This document shows, one piece after another, positions 1 through 8,638 of a stretch of 27,588 nt of DNA. Below the pieces are notes generated by a model that saw only the letters and a list, made by a program, of their open reading frames with translations, searched no databases and was not told where the DNA came from. Position 1 is the first letter of the stretch; each line of letters starts with the position of its first letter. Origin of the DNA: a virus. The stretch covers positions 1 through 27,588 of the IMG/VR virus record IMGVR_UViG_3300031758_000452; one strand, given 5' to 3'. The position numbers and the translations under genes are program-made.

Positions 1-2
1 CT

Positions 3-3000
3 TCAGGTTGGTTAGAACATAAAGGTATTGCTTCTTCAGGTTCAGCCGAAGAACTAATAGCATTTATGGACCAAGTTGGACCACTTAAGAACAATAAAGG
101 TGCTTTTCAAAAGAGAGCACTGATTAACAAATATATGTCTGCTCAAACAGAAGCAGATAGAATTGCTGTTGCCATACAAATAGAAAACTCTATGGTTAAA
201 GCAATCAATAAAAAGTATGGTCTTAATAGAAAACTAACACCCTCAGAAGTTAACTGGGCTAAAAAAGAAGGCGTGCCTTCCCCTAAAACTATGGGCGATG
301 TTATCAAATGGAAGATAGACCAAAGAAGAGCAAACGTTCTAAATCACTACCGTGAACGTGGTTTTGCTTACAATGATGGTGAATGGATTATTACAGACCC
401 TGTACTAAGTTCACAAATCGGTGACGCAATGCCAATGTTAAACATTAAACTTTACGAAACATTTGCTAAAGAAGATTTAAGTTTCCTGCATAACGCCACA
501 TATAGTGTTAAAGATGCTATGCAAAGAGCATACTTTGCTTTTGATGCAGTGTGGAGACCAGCAGTATTGTTACGTCTTGGCTACCCACAACGTAACGTTA
601 TTGAAGGTACACTACGCGCAGCGTTATACAACAAAAACATTATGGAAGTTGGAATGGCTTTAGCCAAAGGTTCAAAGAACCTAACCAATAACCTATATCA
701 CAGCATAGTAAGTAACCGTATTGAGAAGTATAACATTGCCCAAGAGATGGGTATTAATGCCCCTAAAGCAACGTTAAGTTCTTGGAATTCTATTGTTAAA
801 TGGCAAAAGAATGAACTTGAAATCATTAGAAACAGATACAAAAGTTTATCAAATAACCTATTAAAAGAACAAAACAAACTTCGTAGCAAAACTATTAAAG
901 CATCTGATAAGAAAACTACTCAGGCTAAAATAGAAAGAATCAAAGAAGACCTAGATGATGTGTCTGCAAGTTTAAATCAACAAGAAAACTTGTACGCAGA
1001 GATGCTAATAAAAGTTGATACTGCAACCAAAGGACGTGGTGGCAAGTATAATAAGATACGTCAAGGTCAAGAGAACATTGTTGTAGATAATCTACAGTTC
1101 AGAGGTTCTAAATCTGGTGCTATCGGTTCAATAGGAATGAAACTATCTTCCTCATTGCAACGCCAAACCAAAGAAATACGTAACCCTTTAATGCAAGGGT
1201 CACAATACAAATCTTATGGTTGGAGTATGGTAGAACCAACTGACCCTAACTATTGGGCTTCAATGTATGTTGCTGCTAGACAATTACGTGAAGCAGAAGT
1301 TACACGAAGAATGTTACTTATCGATATTAATCGTGGACCTAAATATGTTAGAAGCGAACTTAACAAAATTAAACAATGGTTTACATCTAACGATAGACTT
1401 GCACAAAAAGAATTCCGTAACACTAAAGTTGAATACCCAACATTAGAAAACAAAAAATCACCATACAATGTTGATAACTATATTGCTGACAGATGGAATG
1501 AAATACAAAGTTACTTTCCAGATGTTAGTGTAAGGTTTGATATTGCAAGTAAACCATACGAAAAGATACCTTCAGCCTACGAACTTGAAGCACGTATGGG
1601 TCAACTTGGTGACCAACTTTCCCCTGTTTATGGTGAAATTGTAGGTAAACCTTTAGACAGAAATGTCAAAGATGTTTACAATGATTTCATTAATACAGCA
1701 TTTAAATACTTAGGTTCAATGCCTGAAGATGCACTTGTACGTCATCCATTCTATGAAAACGTATATCAAAGTGCTATTCAACGTGGTGGCGAAGCACTAG
1801 TTGCTAAACAAAAACGTACAGGTATTGCACCAAGTAACATAGAAATAGCAGCAGTTGAAAAAGCAGCACACCGTGAAGCATTAAAAGAAACTAACCGTGT
1901 ACTTTACACAGTTAAAAGATATTCTAACTTTGCTGCAACAGTTGCATTTGTTTCACCATTTATTCAAGCAGCAACAAATACTTTCCGTGTATGGGGTAAA
2001 TTAGCATTAGAAAACCCAACACCTTTTATTAGACCAACACAGTTATGGCAAGACCCATACAATAAAGAACTTATTGAAAATGACCCAGAAACTGGGGAAC
2101 CATTAGTAACTTTTCAAATACCAGAATCTTGGAGAAAGTACGCTGGATTCTCTGAAGTAACTTCATTCAAGTTTCCTGTAACAAGATTAAACATTCCTTT
2201 CTCAGGTGAACCTTGGTACTCTGCAGGGTTCGGTCCAATCATTCAAATGCCTATATCTAATCTTGTAAGAGCAGTGCCTTACCTAGATGCTAAAGTTCAA
2301 AGAACAACAGGTATTGATTTACCAATTAAAAGAGTTCTTGTTGATAAATACATTTTACCTAATGGTCCTTCAAAAGAATTTGGTTCTTGGGATTTGGCTT
2401 TACCATCAGGTGCTAAACGTGCAGTATCACTTGCAAGAGGTGTTGATGATAAATCATTCCTTTCATCATTGCAAAAGATTACAGCAATTGAAAATCAAAA
2501 GTACAGATTAGGTTTAAGAACAACAGAACCTACACCTGAAGAATTAGTTGGCAGAAATGCTTGGCTATTTGCTTTACGTTTTGGTGTTAATATGACCTTT
2601 GGTGTTGTACCAGGATACGGTCAAGAGTTTGAATTCTACTTTAATGAATACAGAAAACTTCAAGACAAATTTGGTTTTGAACAAGCAGATGCTACATTCT
2701 ATGAGAAGTATCCTGAATACTTTGAAATGGTTGTAACAAGTTTTCGTGAGAACACAACAGGTGCTGAAGCAAGTGTGGCAGCAACAGACCAGTCTGTTAG
2801 AAACCGTAATCTAATTTCTAAGATTGTTGGTGACCCTAACAAGAATCCTTTTGTTACTCAACTTATCACAAACAGTTGGGGTGTTGAATCACAGTTTGAC
2901 CAATCAGCATACGCTTTCCAATTAAAAGAAGTTCCAGGTATGACAGGTGAAGTTGCATACCGTAATGAAATTCCTATTGAAACTGCTTTAGTTAACGCTA

Positions 3001-3491
3001 AAGTTAAAACTGGTTGGGCAACATATAATAGTTTTATGTCTTGGCTTGATTCTGAAGTTGAGAAGAACGGATTTGTTTCTGTTAACTCTCGTGGTGCAGG
3101 ATGGCTTAAAGATGCAAAGAAACAATTCGTTGAAGACCAAAAAGATGTTAACCCTGATTGGTACAATACTTATAAAGAGGGCTTTAAGATTGATAAATAT
3201 AAAGCCACTTTACGTAGCATAGACACAATATTAGAAGACGAAGAGTTTACTAATAGTGACTGGTTTAAGAATGAACCAGCATTTCAGTGGCTTGTTGAGT
3301 ATATGGATTTCAGGGATTATATAAGTAATGAACTACAAAACAGTAAGTCATCTGATATTGAATCAGCAAGTAACGCAGCATTAAGAGAAACTGTAGACAA
3401 TTTTGTTGCAGATGCTAAACGTAATTCTCCTAAGTTTGCACTTTGGTATGACAGATTTCTTGAACAAGATGGATTCGGAGTTTACAAATAA
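3..3491 (+). CDS. Very large virion protein, probable internal/ejection protein (5' partial)
   Basis: The reading frame is open from base 3, so the gene starts upstream of the window; at least 1162 residues are visible. About residues 260-340 form a charged, Lys/Glu-rich coiled coil. A hydrophobic segment near residues 640-670 (FAATVAFVSPFIQAATNTF) could be membrane-active. A conserved-looking stretch, WRPAVLLRLGYPQRN, lies near residue 190. I recognise no enzymatic domain in the visible part. Size, coiled coil, place among virion genes just upstream of scaffold and capsid, and absence of a tape-measure gene suggest a large internal virion protein ejected with the DNA, but this is inference. 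It could instead be the C-terminal part of a MuF-like or other minor capsid fusion protein. The stop overlaps the next start by one base (TAATG). Confidence 0.6.
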   Translation, partial: SGWLEHKGIASSGSAEELIAFMDQVGPLKNNKGAFQKRALINKYMSAQTEADRIAVAIQIENSMVKAINKKYGLNRKLTPSEVNWAKKEGVPSPKTMGDVIKWKIDQRRANVLNHYRERGFAYNDGEWIITDPVLSSQIGDAMPMLNIKLYETFAKEDLSFLHNATYSVKDAMQRAYFAFDAVWRPAVLLRLGYPQRNVIEGTLRAALYNKNIMEVGMALAKGSKNLTNNLYHSIVSNRIEKYNIAQEMGINAPKATLSSWNSIVKWQKNELEIIRNRYKSLSNNLLKEQNKLRSKTIKASDKKTTQAKIERIKEDLDDVSASLNQQENLYAEMLIKVDTATKGRGGKYNKIRQGQENIVVDNLQFRGSKSGAIGSIGMKLSSSLQRQTKEIRNPLMQGSQYKSYGWSMVEPTDPNYWASMYVAARQLREAEVTRRMLLIDINRGPKYVRSELNKIKQWFTSNDRLAQKEFRNTKVEYPTLENKKSPYNVDNYIADRWNEIQSYFPDVSVRFDIASKPYEKIPSAYELEARMGQLGDQLSPVYGEIVGKPLDRNVKDVYNDFINTAFKYLGSMPEDALVRHPFYENVYQSAIQRGGEALVAKQKRTGIAPSNIEIAAVEKAAHREALKETNRVLYTVKRYSNFAATVAFVSPFIQAATNTFRVWGKLALENPTPFIRPTQLWQDPYNKELIENDPETGEPLVTFQIPESWRKYAGFSEVTSFKFPVTRLNIPFSGEPWYSAGFGPIIQMPISNLVRAVPYLDAKVQRTTGIDLPIKRVLVDKYILPNGPSKEFGSWDLALPSGAKRAVSLARGVDDKSFLSSLQKITAIENQKYRLGLRTTEPTPEELVGRNAWLFALRFGVNMTFGVVPGYGQEFEFYFNEYRKLQDKFGFEQADATFYEKYPEYFEMVVTSFRENTTGAEASVAATDQSVRNRNLISKIVGDPNKNPFVTQLITNSWGVESQFDQSAYAFQLKEVPGMTGEVAYRNEIPIETALVNAKVKTGWATYNSFMSWLDSEVEKNGFVSVNSRGAGWLKDAKKQFVEDQKDVNPDWYNTYKEGFKIDKYKATLRSIDTILEDEEFTNSDWFKNEPAFQWLVEYMDFRDYISNELQNSKSSDIESASNAALRETVDNFVADAKRNSPKFALWYDRFLEQDGFGVYK

Positions 3492-4600
3492 TGGTTCAAC
3501 CCCCTGTTCAACCCCCATTGAGTGGTAATAATTGGGAAGAGTTATATGGTCAAGGTGGTTCACGCACTAACACTTCTGGTGGCTTAACTACTGCTGGCTC
3601 AGGTAATATTGTTATTGGTGGTAAATCTTATCCTGTTGGTCAAGCATATGATTTGTATTCTAAAAGCCAAGACCAAAATACAAGAAGACAAATCTTACAA
3701 TACATTCAAGCATTTAACCCAGGATATAATCCAAAAAATACTACTGCTGCTAACTCTGCTTGGAATAAAATACTTGATGGTTATTCATTAGGTGAAAATA
3801 GAAAGAAACCTTTTGATACTTGGTTTACTGAAGAGGTAAATCTTAATCAAGATATGCTTGGTTTAGGTGACGGAACAACCACATTACTCCAACCATCTGT
3901 TACAAGCAGAGAAGATGCTTACGATTATTTTAATAGTCTTATGCGTGACTATGTTGGTATGGATGCTGATGCTAAAGACTTTAACCAATACTATAAAGCA
4001 TTAAACAAACTTGAAAAGACTAAAGTTGCTAAACAAAAAACTGTTCGCACAGGTTCTACTACTACACAAATAGTTACACCTGGTGTAACAAATGAAGACC
4101 GTGAAGAACTTGCTTTAGATTTTGTTTCTAAATATATTGACACTAAAGGTATTGAAAATGCTGGTGGTGCAATAGGTGCTAACCTTCGTGATATTCGTAG
4201 ACTTGCTGCTGATTATAACGTTTCGTTATCTGATGCTGAGGTACGTCAATATGCTCTTAATGGTTTAAGAGATAAGACTTCTATCGAAACTGTTAGAACT
4301 AAAATTCAAAACACTGCTAAAGCAATGTATCAAAACCTTTCACAGTTTATTGACCAAGGTTTAACTGTTAAAGATATTGCTTCACAATACATTAACAGAA
4401 TGGCTAATGTTTTAGAAGTTAATCCTGAAACAATTAAACTTGATAACAGGTATGTTCAAAACGCTTTAACAACTCTTCCTAACTTTACTGACTTTAATAA
4501 AATGTTACGTAATAGTCCACAATGGGAATACACAAACAATGCTCGTGAAGAGGCTGCAGGTTATGCAAATAAAATTCTTCAAGATTTTGGGTTAAGATAA
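3491..4600 (+). CDS. Putative internal virion/minor structural protein, 369 aa
   Basis: It starts with an ATG sharing one base with the previous stop and is followed directly by the next ATG at 4601, so three genes form a tight unit. The N-terminus is Pro/Gly/Asn-rich and flexible (residues 1-50); the remainder is predominantly helical and charged, with a longer helical region at about residues 205-330. No signal peptide, membrane segment or catalytic motif is visible. I do not recognise a named family. Its position between the very large protein and the LysM-like protein, just before scaffold and capsid, suggests a virion component, possibly one of three ejection proteins. The function is inferred from context only. 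Confidence 0.55.
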   Translation: MVQPPVQPPLSGNNWEELYGQGGSRTNTSGGLTTAGSGNIVIGGKSYPVGQAYDLYSKSQDQNTRRQILQYIQAFNPGYNPKNTTAANSAWNKILDGYSLGENRKKPFDTWFTEEVNLNQDMLGLGDGTTTLLQPSVTSREDAYDYFNSLMRDYVGMDADAKDFNQYYKALNKLEKTKVAKQKTVRTGSTTTQIVTPGVTNEDREELALDFVSKYIDTKGIENAGGAIGANLRDIRRLAADYNVSLSDAEVRQYALNGLRDKTSIETVRTKIQNTAKAMYQNLSQFIDQGLTVKDIASQYINRMANVLEVNPETIKLDNRYVQNALTTLPNFTDFNKMLRNSPQWEYTNNAREEAAGYANKILQDFGLR

Positions 4601-5842
4601 ATGGCAAAGGTAGATAAAAATACTGGTAGGGTAACAGTTCAAAAGGGCGACACTGCTGCATCTATTGCTAAAGCAGTGGCTGCTGCAACTGGGCAAAAGG
4701 TTACTACTGCACAAATTAACCAAGCAATTTCTGCTAACAAAACTTTGGCTGCTAGACAAAAAGCAGGTTCAACTGTTTTGTTTAGTGGTACAACTTTTAA
4801 AGTTCCAGGTATTACTGCTGCTGGTCCAACTCCTTCAGGTAATGCACCTATTAGTAAAACAGTTATTAATACAGTTACTAATGATGATGGTAGCGTAACT
4901 ATTTCTTATAGTGACGGTACAAGTGAAACTAAAGGTGGCGGTAGAGCAACTTTACCTGACCCTGCTGATGCTATGCGTGAAGAAGGTCGCCGTAGTGCTT
5001 TTGCTATTCTTGAAAAAGAATTTAAAGACAACGGTTTAGATACTTTAATCCCTGAGATTAAAAGATTTATGACAGAAGGGTATGGTGCTGAAGAAGCATC
5101 ACTTATGTTACCAGAAACCCAAGCATACAAAACACGTTTCGCTGGTAACGAAGGTCGTAAAGCATTAGGGTTACCTGTGTACACACCAGGTCAATACATT
5201 ACTGCTGAACAAACTTACCGTGATTTGTTTAACCAATACAATCTTGGTGAACTTGCTAATCAGGAAACATACAACTCTTTAATTGGTGGGGCTGTTTCAA
5301 TTGATGAGGCTAAGGCTCGTGTTGATAATGTGTTTGCTAGAATTGACAAAGCACCAGATGAATTAAAAACCCAGTTAAGTACTTACTTAAATGCTTATGG
5401 TGTTGGTGACCCAACTAAACAGCGTTCACAAATTGCCCTTGCTTTAATGAAGGGACCTCAAGGTATTAACGAATTAGAAACAAGTCTTCGTAAAGCAAAT
5501 ATTCGTACAGGTGCAGCATTAAGTAATATCAATGTTGCTGAGGAAAACATTAGTCAACTTGAGAAACAATTAAGCACAAGTGGTTTATCAACTGAACAGA
5601 TTGGTAATCTTTCAAGAGAAGCCTACGCAAATATTGCAGAGGTTCAACCAACTGTAACAAAACTTTCAGAAATTTACGGTGACCAAACACCTGGTCTTGC
5701 TAAAGAACTTGAACAAGAAGCGTTCTTTGGTTTAGCATCACAACGCCGTAAGAAACTTCAAGAAAGAGAAAGAGCCACATTCGGTGGACAAGCAGGTGTT
5801 TCAACTGCTTCATTAGCGCAGCGAACAGCAGGCGCAATTTAG
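4601..5842 (+). CDS. LysM-like domain virion protein, 413 aa
   Basis: Residues about 7-70 resemble a LysM repeat: TVQKGDTAASIAKAV at the start, then an N-x-L-type turn (SANKTLAARQKAGSTVLF) and FKVPG at the end. LysM modules bind peptidoglycan GlcNAc sugars. A Ser/Thr/Gly-rich linker with a small beta segment follows, then a long helical region (about 120-400) with a coiled-coil stretch near 310-345. No cell-wall hydrolase motif is visible. Its place right after two other large virion proteins and before the scaffold suggests an internal virion or ejection protein that touches the cell wall during genome entry. The LysM match is judged by eye and the domain is divergent; the virion role is inference. 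Confidence 0.6.
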   Translation: MAKVDKNTGRVTVQKGDTAASIAKAVAAATGQKVTTAQINQAISANKTLAARQKAGSTVLFSGTTFKVPGITAAGPTPSGNAPISKTVINTVTNDDGSVTISYSDGTSETKGGGRATLPDPADAMREEGRRSAFAILEKEFKDNGLDTLIPEIKRFMTEGYGAEEASLMLPETQAYKTRFAGNEGRKALGLPVYTPGQYITAEQTYRDLFNQYNLGELANQETYNSLIGGAVSIDEAKARVDNVFARIDKAPDELKTQLSTYLNAYGVGDPTKQRSQIALALMKGPQGINELETSLRKANIRTGAALSNINVAEENISQLEKQLSTSGLSTEQIGNLSREAYANIAEVQPTVTKLSEIYGDQTPGLAKELEQEAFFGLASQRRKKLQERERATFGGQAGVSTASLAQRTAGAI

Positions 5843-5961
5843 ACCCTCAGTAGGATAGACCAGCCCCTACGAGAGTAACAAGACTGGTAGCAAGAGCCAT
5901 AGTATTTTCCCCGATTTATTATGAGGCTTGCGACTAACACAAATAGAATGGGAGCGTTGCG
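5843..5961 (+). other. Non-coding gap before the scaffold gene
   Basis: At 119 bases this is the longest gap on the plus strand in a genome where most genes touch or overlap. It looks less A+T-rich than its surroundings in its first half. An ACCAG/CTGGT pair could form a five-base stem, too weak to call a terminator. TATTAT at 5917-5922 is a possible -10 but has no convincing -35. A 14-codon reading frame (5923-5964) overlaps the scaffold start but lacks a ribosome site. A capsid promoter or RNA-processing site is possible but unproven. The scaffold start itself has GGGAG eight bases upstream. Confidence 0.3.
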
Positions 5962-6438
5962 ATGAGCAACACATATCAAGAATGGGAAGATGACGATGAT
6001 GATATTAATCAAAGTCAACAATCAGATAGCGATTTATTAAAGCAACTTCGTAAGGAGTTGAGAACTAAATCTAAAATGCTTTCCGAAATGGAAGGACAAC
6101 TATCTTCGATTAAGACTGAACAACGTCAAAACGTTATCAAATCAGTTCTTGAAAGCAAGGGCGTAAGTCCAAAGATAGCAAAATTTATTCCTCAAGATAT
6201 TGAGGCTAGTCCAGAAATCATCGATAACTGGATTGCAGAAAATGCTGATGTCTTTGGTTTAACAGTACAGACGCCCGATGATGTGAAGCCAGATTTGGCT
6301 ACACTCAGACAAATCGATTCTGTTACTGCTAATGCCCAGTCTCCTGCTGGCTTGGATGATTTATATTTGAGATTACAAAACGCAGAATCTGCTGAAGAAA
6401 TCACAAGTATGATTTTCCAACAAGGCGGAGAGATTTAG
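5962..6438 (+). CDS. Capsid scaffolding protein, 158 aa
   Basis: A small acidic, hydrophilic, mostly helical protein directly before the major capsid gene, the classic place for a scaffold. It begins with an acidic patch (WEDDDDDIN, residues 8-16), followed by a coiled coil at about residues 24-60 (LLKQLRKELRTKSKMLSEME). The C-terminal part is helical. Scaffolds copolymerise with the capsid protein to build the procapsid and then leave or are degraded. No protease domain is visible. The start is supported by GGGAG eight bases upstream. Identification rests on length, composition, coiled coil and position, since scaffold sequences are poorly conserved. Confidence 0.75.
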   Translation: MSNTYQEWEDDDDDINQSQQSDSDLLKQLRKELRTKSKMLSEMEGQLSSIKTEQRQNVIKSVLESKGVSPKIAKFIPQDIEASPEIIDNWIAENADVFGLTVQTPDDVKPDLATLRQIDSVTANAQSPAGLDDLYLRLQNAESAEEITSMIFQQGGEI

Positions 6439-6471
6439 GCTAACTAACTACTATCTAAGGAAATAACCGAA

Positions 6472-7497
6472 ATGCCTAATGCATATACCGCGCTCTCTGG
6501 TGGTTCTGCTGCAACTAACGGTGGTCTTGGTGGCGGTCAATATTCAAGTGCTGATAACGTAGGTACCTTTACACCATCCAATGGTGCAGGTCTCGTACAA
6601 AAAGCATACGACCGCTTAGTTGAGTTTGCTTTACGCTCTCAACCATTACTACGTTCAGTCGCAGACAAACGTCCAGCACGCCAATCAATGCCAGGCTCAT
6701 CTGTAGTATTCCAAATCTACAGTGACCTAAGCAAAGCAACAACTGCTTTGTCAGAACAAGTTGACCCAGATTCAGTAGCGATTGGTGCTCCAACTGCTGT
6801 AACCGTAGTTCTTAACGAATACGGTAACGCAGTGTTGACCACACGCAAACTGCAATTAATGTCACTTGCTGAAGTTGACCCAGCGATTGCAAACATCGTT
6901 GCGTTCAATATGGCAGATTCCATTGACGAAATTGTTCAAACAGAACTTCGCGCTGGAACAAACGTAATCTACGCAAGCAATGCTTCAGGTACTCGCGCAA
7001 CAGCAACAACAAACGTTACTGGCGCACACACCTTGAAAGCAGCCGATATCCGTCTCGCAGTTGCAAAACTACGTGCAGGTAAAGCAGTTGCTCGTAAAGG
7101 AAGCCTATACTGGTGTGCAATCCACCCAGAAGTTTCACACGACCTTCGTGCAGAAACAGGCTCAGCCTCTTGGAGATTGCCTCACGAATACCAATCAAAT
7201 GCCGAAATTTGGGCAGGAGAAATTGGAACATTCGAAGGTGCATACTTCATCGAATCACCACGTATGTACAACGCCACCGATGGTGGTTCAAGTGCACGCG
7301 TGTTCCGTACAATTCTTGCTGGTCAACAAGCACTTGCTGAAGCAGTTGCTGAAGAACCACACGTAGTTATCGGAAACGTAACTGACAAATTGATGCGCTT
7401 GCGCCCAATTGGTTGGTACGGTGTACTTGGCTTCAAACGTTATCGTGAAGAAGCATTGTACAGAATTGAATCATCTTCAAGCATTAACGCTTCATAA
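6472..7497 (+). CDS. Major capsid protein, N4-gp56 family, 341 aa
   Basis: The sequence has the look of the N4-gp56 family of HK97-fold capsid proteins: a Gly-rich N-terminus, then LVQKAYDRLVEFALRSQPLL (about 42-61), a KxxxxxMPGSSVVF segment near 66-82, LTTRKLQLMSLAEVDP near 120-136 and a C-terminal region with RPIGWYGVLGFKRYREEALYRIES. Length is within the family range. It forms the icosahedral shell. A good ribosome site, AAGGAAATAACCGAA, precedes the ATG. It lies behind the scaffold and is followed by a hairpin terminator, consistent with separate high expression. Its codon choice is visibly richer in C-ending codons than the flanking genes, as expected for a very highly expressed gene. 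Confidence 0.9.
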   Translation: MPNAYTALSGGSAATNGGLGGGQYSSADNVGTFTPSNGAGLVQKAYDRLVEFALRSQPLLRSVADKRPARQSMPGSSVVFQIYSDLSKATTALSEQVDPDSVAIGAPTAVTVVLNEYGNAVLTTRKLQLMSLAEVDPAIANIVAFNMADSIDEIVQTELRAGTNVIYASNASGTRATATTNVTGAHTLKAADIRLAVAKLRAGKAVARKGSLYWCAIHPEVSHDLRAETGSASWRLPHEYQSNAEIWAGEIGTFEGAYFIESPRMYNATDGGSSARVFRTILAGQQALAEAVAEEPHVVIGNVTDKLMRLRPIGWYGVLGFKRYREEALYRIESSSSINAS

Positions 7498-7517
7498 GTT
7501 AGATTCAAATCAAATTT

Positions 7518-7543
7518 AAAGCCCCTGGGCAACTGGGGGCTTT
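7518..7543 (+). terminator. Hairpin terminator after the capsid gene
   Basis: AAAGCCCC at 7518-7525 pairs perfectly with GGGGCTTT at 7536-7543 around a ten-base loop; two G-T pairs could extend the stem inward. The run after the stem (TTTACTTATT) is only moderately T-rich, so leaky termination is likely. It sits 20 bases after the capsid stop and 18 bases before the next start, placed to lower transcription of the downstream small genes relative to the capsid gene. Confidence 0.8.
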
Positions 7544-7561
7544 ACTTATTAGGAGAGCAAA

Positions 7562-7819
7562 TTGCCAACATTTTTTCCACCAACAGTTGATGAAGGACCA
7601 GCAGGGTATGGTCTATTCTATCGTTACAAACATAAACGTGGAATTAGTGTATTAAAAATTAGTGGCACATATTATAAAATAAGAGTTCCTTCTACCGACC
7701 AAGTTGATTCTGCTACAGAATATTATGCTGGAGGACACGAGCACAATGTTACCAATGCACAAAAGACAGCACTTATTAACGCTGGCATCGGCATTACTGA
7801 AAGTAACTTTGAAGGATGA
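7562..7819 (+). CDS. Small hypothetical phage protein, 85 aa
   Basis: It starts at TTG, supported by AGGAGAG seven bases upstream, the best ribosome site nearby. The product is soluble, rich in Tyr and Gly, with a beta-like core (KRGISVLKISGTYYKIRVP) and a helical C-terminus (NAQKTALINAGIGITESNF). No motif is recognised. It is the first gene after the capsid terminator, and its stop overlaps the next start as ATGA, so its translation is probably coupled to the small genes that follow. A head-decoration or head-completion role is possible by position only. Confidence 0.6.
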   Translation: MPTFFPPTVDEGPAGYGLFYRYKHKRGISVLKISGTYYKIRVPSTDQVDSATEYYAGGHEHNVTNAQKTALINAGIGITESNFEG

Positions 7820-8091
7820 TAGAGAACGTTTTAATAGCAGGAGCAACAGCAAGCGCGATTGCCTCTGTATATTTTGTGATTGCACCATCGGCAAAAAGGA
7901 TTCGTTCTATGATGGAATGGTTGGAAAGATTTCGCCGAGATTGGGAAGGCGAGCCTGGTGGTCCAGGTAGAGACCGTGTTCCAGGTGTAATGGAAAGACT
8001 TAACAGACTAGATGGTGAGTTAAGTAATAATGGTGGTACATCTATTAAAGATGCCATTGATAGAATTGAAAAAGTTTTAGGGACAAAATGA
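7816..8091 (+). CDS. Small membrane-anchored protein with Gly/Pro-rich linker, 91 aa
   Basis: One hydrophobic segment (residues about 5-26, LIAGATASAIASVYFVIAP) is followed by a basic amphipathic stretch, a Gly/Pro-rich turn (EGEPGGPGRDRVPG) and a helical tail (NGGTSIKDAIDRIEKVL). This layout resembles small single-TM proteins common in actinobacteriophages, whose function is unknown to me. It overlaps both neighbours by four bases (ATGA), so it is co-translated in the post-capsid cluster. It could be a membrane or holin-like protein or a virion component; lysis genes are located elsewhere, so I make no functional claim. Confidence 0.6.
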   Translation: MIENVLIAGATASAIASVYFVIAPSAKRIRSMMEWLERFRRDWEGEPGGPGRDRVPGVMERLNRLDGELSNNGGTSIKDAIDRIEKVLGTK

Positions 8092-8339
8092 GTTTACATA
8101 GAGAACGTACACATCCTGAATATGTTGAAGGATGTTTTGGTTGTAAGGCTTCAACAGTTGACTTGAATCCTGGTGAAGCATCCACTAGACTAACAATGTC
8201 TGCAAAGAAGTGGGACAATGAACTTGCGTTATATCGTCAGGCTAGGTCACAGGGTATTCAACCTGATAGCACCAAAACTAAAGATATACGTAGGGCAATA
8301 GATATATCAAACAAAACAGGAGTAGCATACGGTGCGTAA
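8088..8339 (+). CDS. Small hypothetical protein with CxxC, 83 aa
   Basis: The ATG overlaps the previous stop by four bases. The N-terminus carries a CFGC pair at residues 16-19 after His/Glu residues (RTHPEYVEGCFGCK), which could help bind a metal, but a full zinc finger is not present. The rest is charged and helical. The family is unknown to me. It belongs to the chain of small co-translated genes behind the capsid and overlaps the next small gene, which begins at GTG 8332. Confidence 0.55.
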   Translation: MSLHRERTHPEYVEGCFGCKASTVDLNPGEASTRLTMSAKKWDNELALYRQARSQGIQPDSTKTKDIRRAIDISNKTGVAYGA

Positions 8340-8496
8340 AAATCCAGGTAAGATTAAAAAAGTTATGAAGGAATACAAAAAGGGCGAACTCAATATGGGT
8401 AAGTCTAGTAAAAAAGTTAAGTCAAAGAAACAAGCAATTGCTATCGCTATGAGCGAAGCAGGTATGGCTAAGAAAAAGAAAAAGGGTAAAAAATAA
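8332..8496 (+). CDS. Very basic mini-protein, DUF6496-like, 54 aa
   Basis: The frame from GTG 8332 to TAA 8496 encodes a protein in which roughly two of every five residues are Lys or Arg. The pattern KKVMKEYKKGEL, then KKVKSKKQAIAIAMSEAG and a Lys-rich tail matches what I know of DUF6496-type proteins found in phages and bacteria, whose function is not established. It overlaps the preceding gene by eight bases and the next by one (TAATG). The charge suggests nucleic-acid contact, for example DNA condensation in the head, but this is inference. Confidence 0.7.
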   Translation: MRKNPGKIKKVMKEYKKGELNMGKSSKKVKSKKQAIAIAMSEAGMAKKKKKGKK

Positions 8497-8636
8497 TGTG
8501 CGCAACTTGTGGATGTAACTATCCTAACTTAGAACACGCTATGGCTAATGCTAAAGGCAATAACCCAATGGGTATGCCAATTGCACCAAAGCCATCAAGC
8601 ATTGAAAAAGCAACACCTAAGCAACCTAAGAAGTAA
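8496..8636 (+). CDS. Cys-rich N-terminus mini-protein, 46 aa
   Basis: A short frame starting at the ATG that shares a base with the previous stop. It begins MCATCGCNYP, a tight CxxCxC cluster that could bind metal, and continues into a Pro/Asn/Lys-rich, probably disordered tail. No family is recognised. Support comes from exact overlap with its neighbour, the filling of an otherwise empty interval, and spacing of two bases to the next gene at 8639. Confidence 0.6.
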   Translation: MCATCGCNYPNLEHAMANAKGNNPMGMPIAPKPSSIEKATPKQPKK

Positions 8637-8638
8637 CT

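Noticed and set aside
698-889. Minus-strand open frames inside the large virion gene (also 1250-1468, 2858-3166)
   Set aside because: They lie wholly within a convincing plus-strand coding frame, have no ribosome sites, and show hydrophobic low-complexity composition typical of antisense frames.
5923-5964. 14-codon leader-like frame ending in an ATGA overlap with the scaffold start
   Set aside because: No ribosome site and no attenuator-like structure; such a short frame is expected by chance.
7061-7366. Extra plus-strand frames inside the capsid gene
   Set aside because: They overlap the well-supported N4-gp56-type capsid sequence in another frame and have no family-like sequence.
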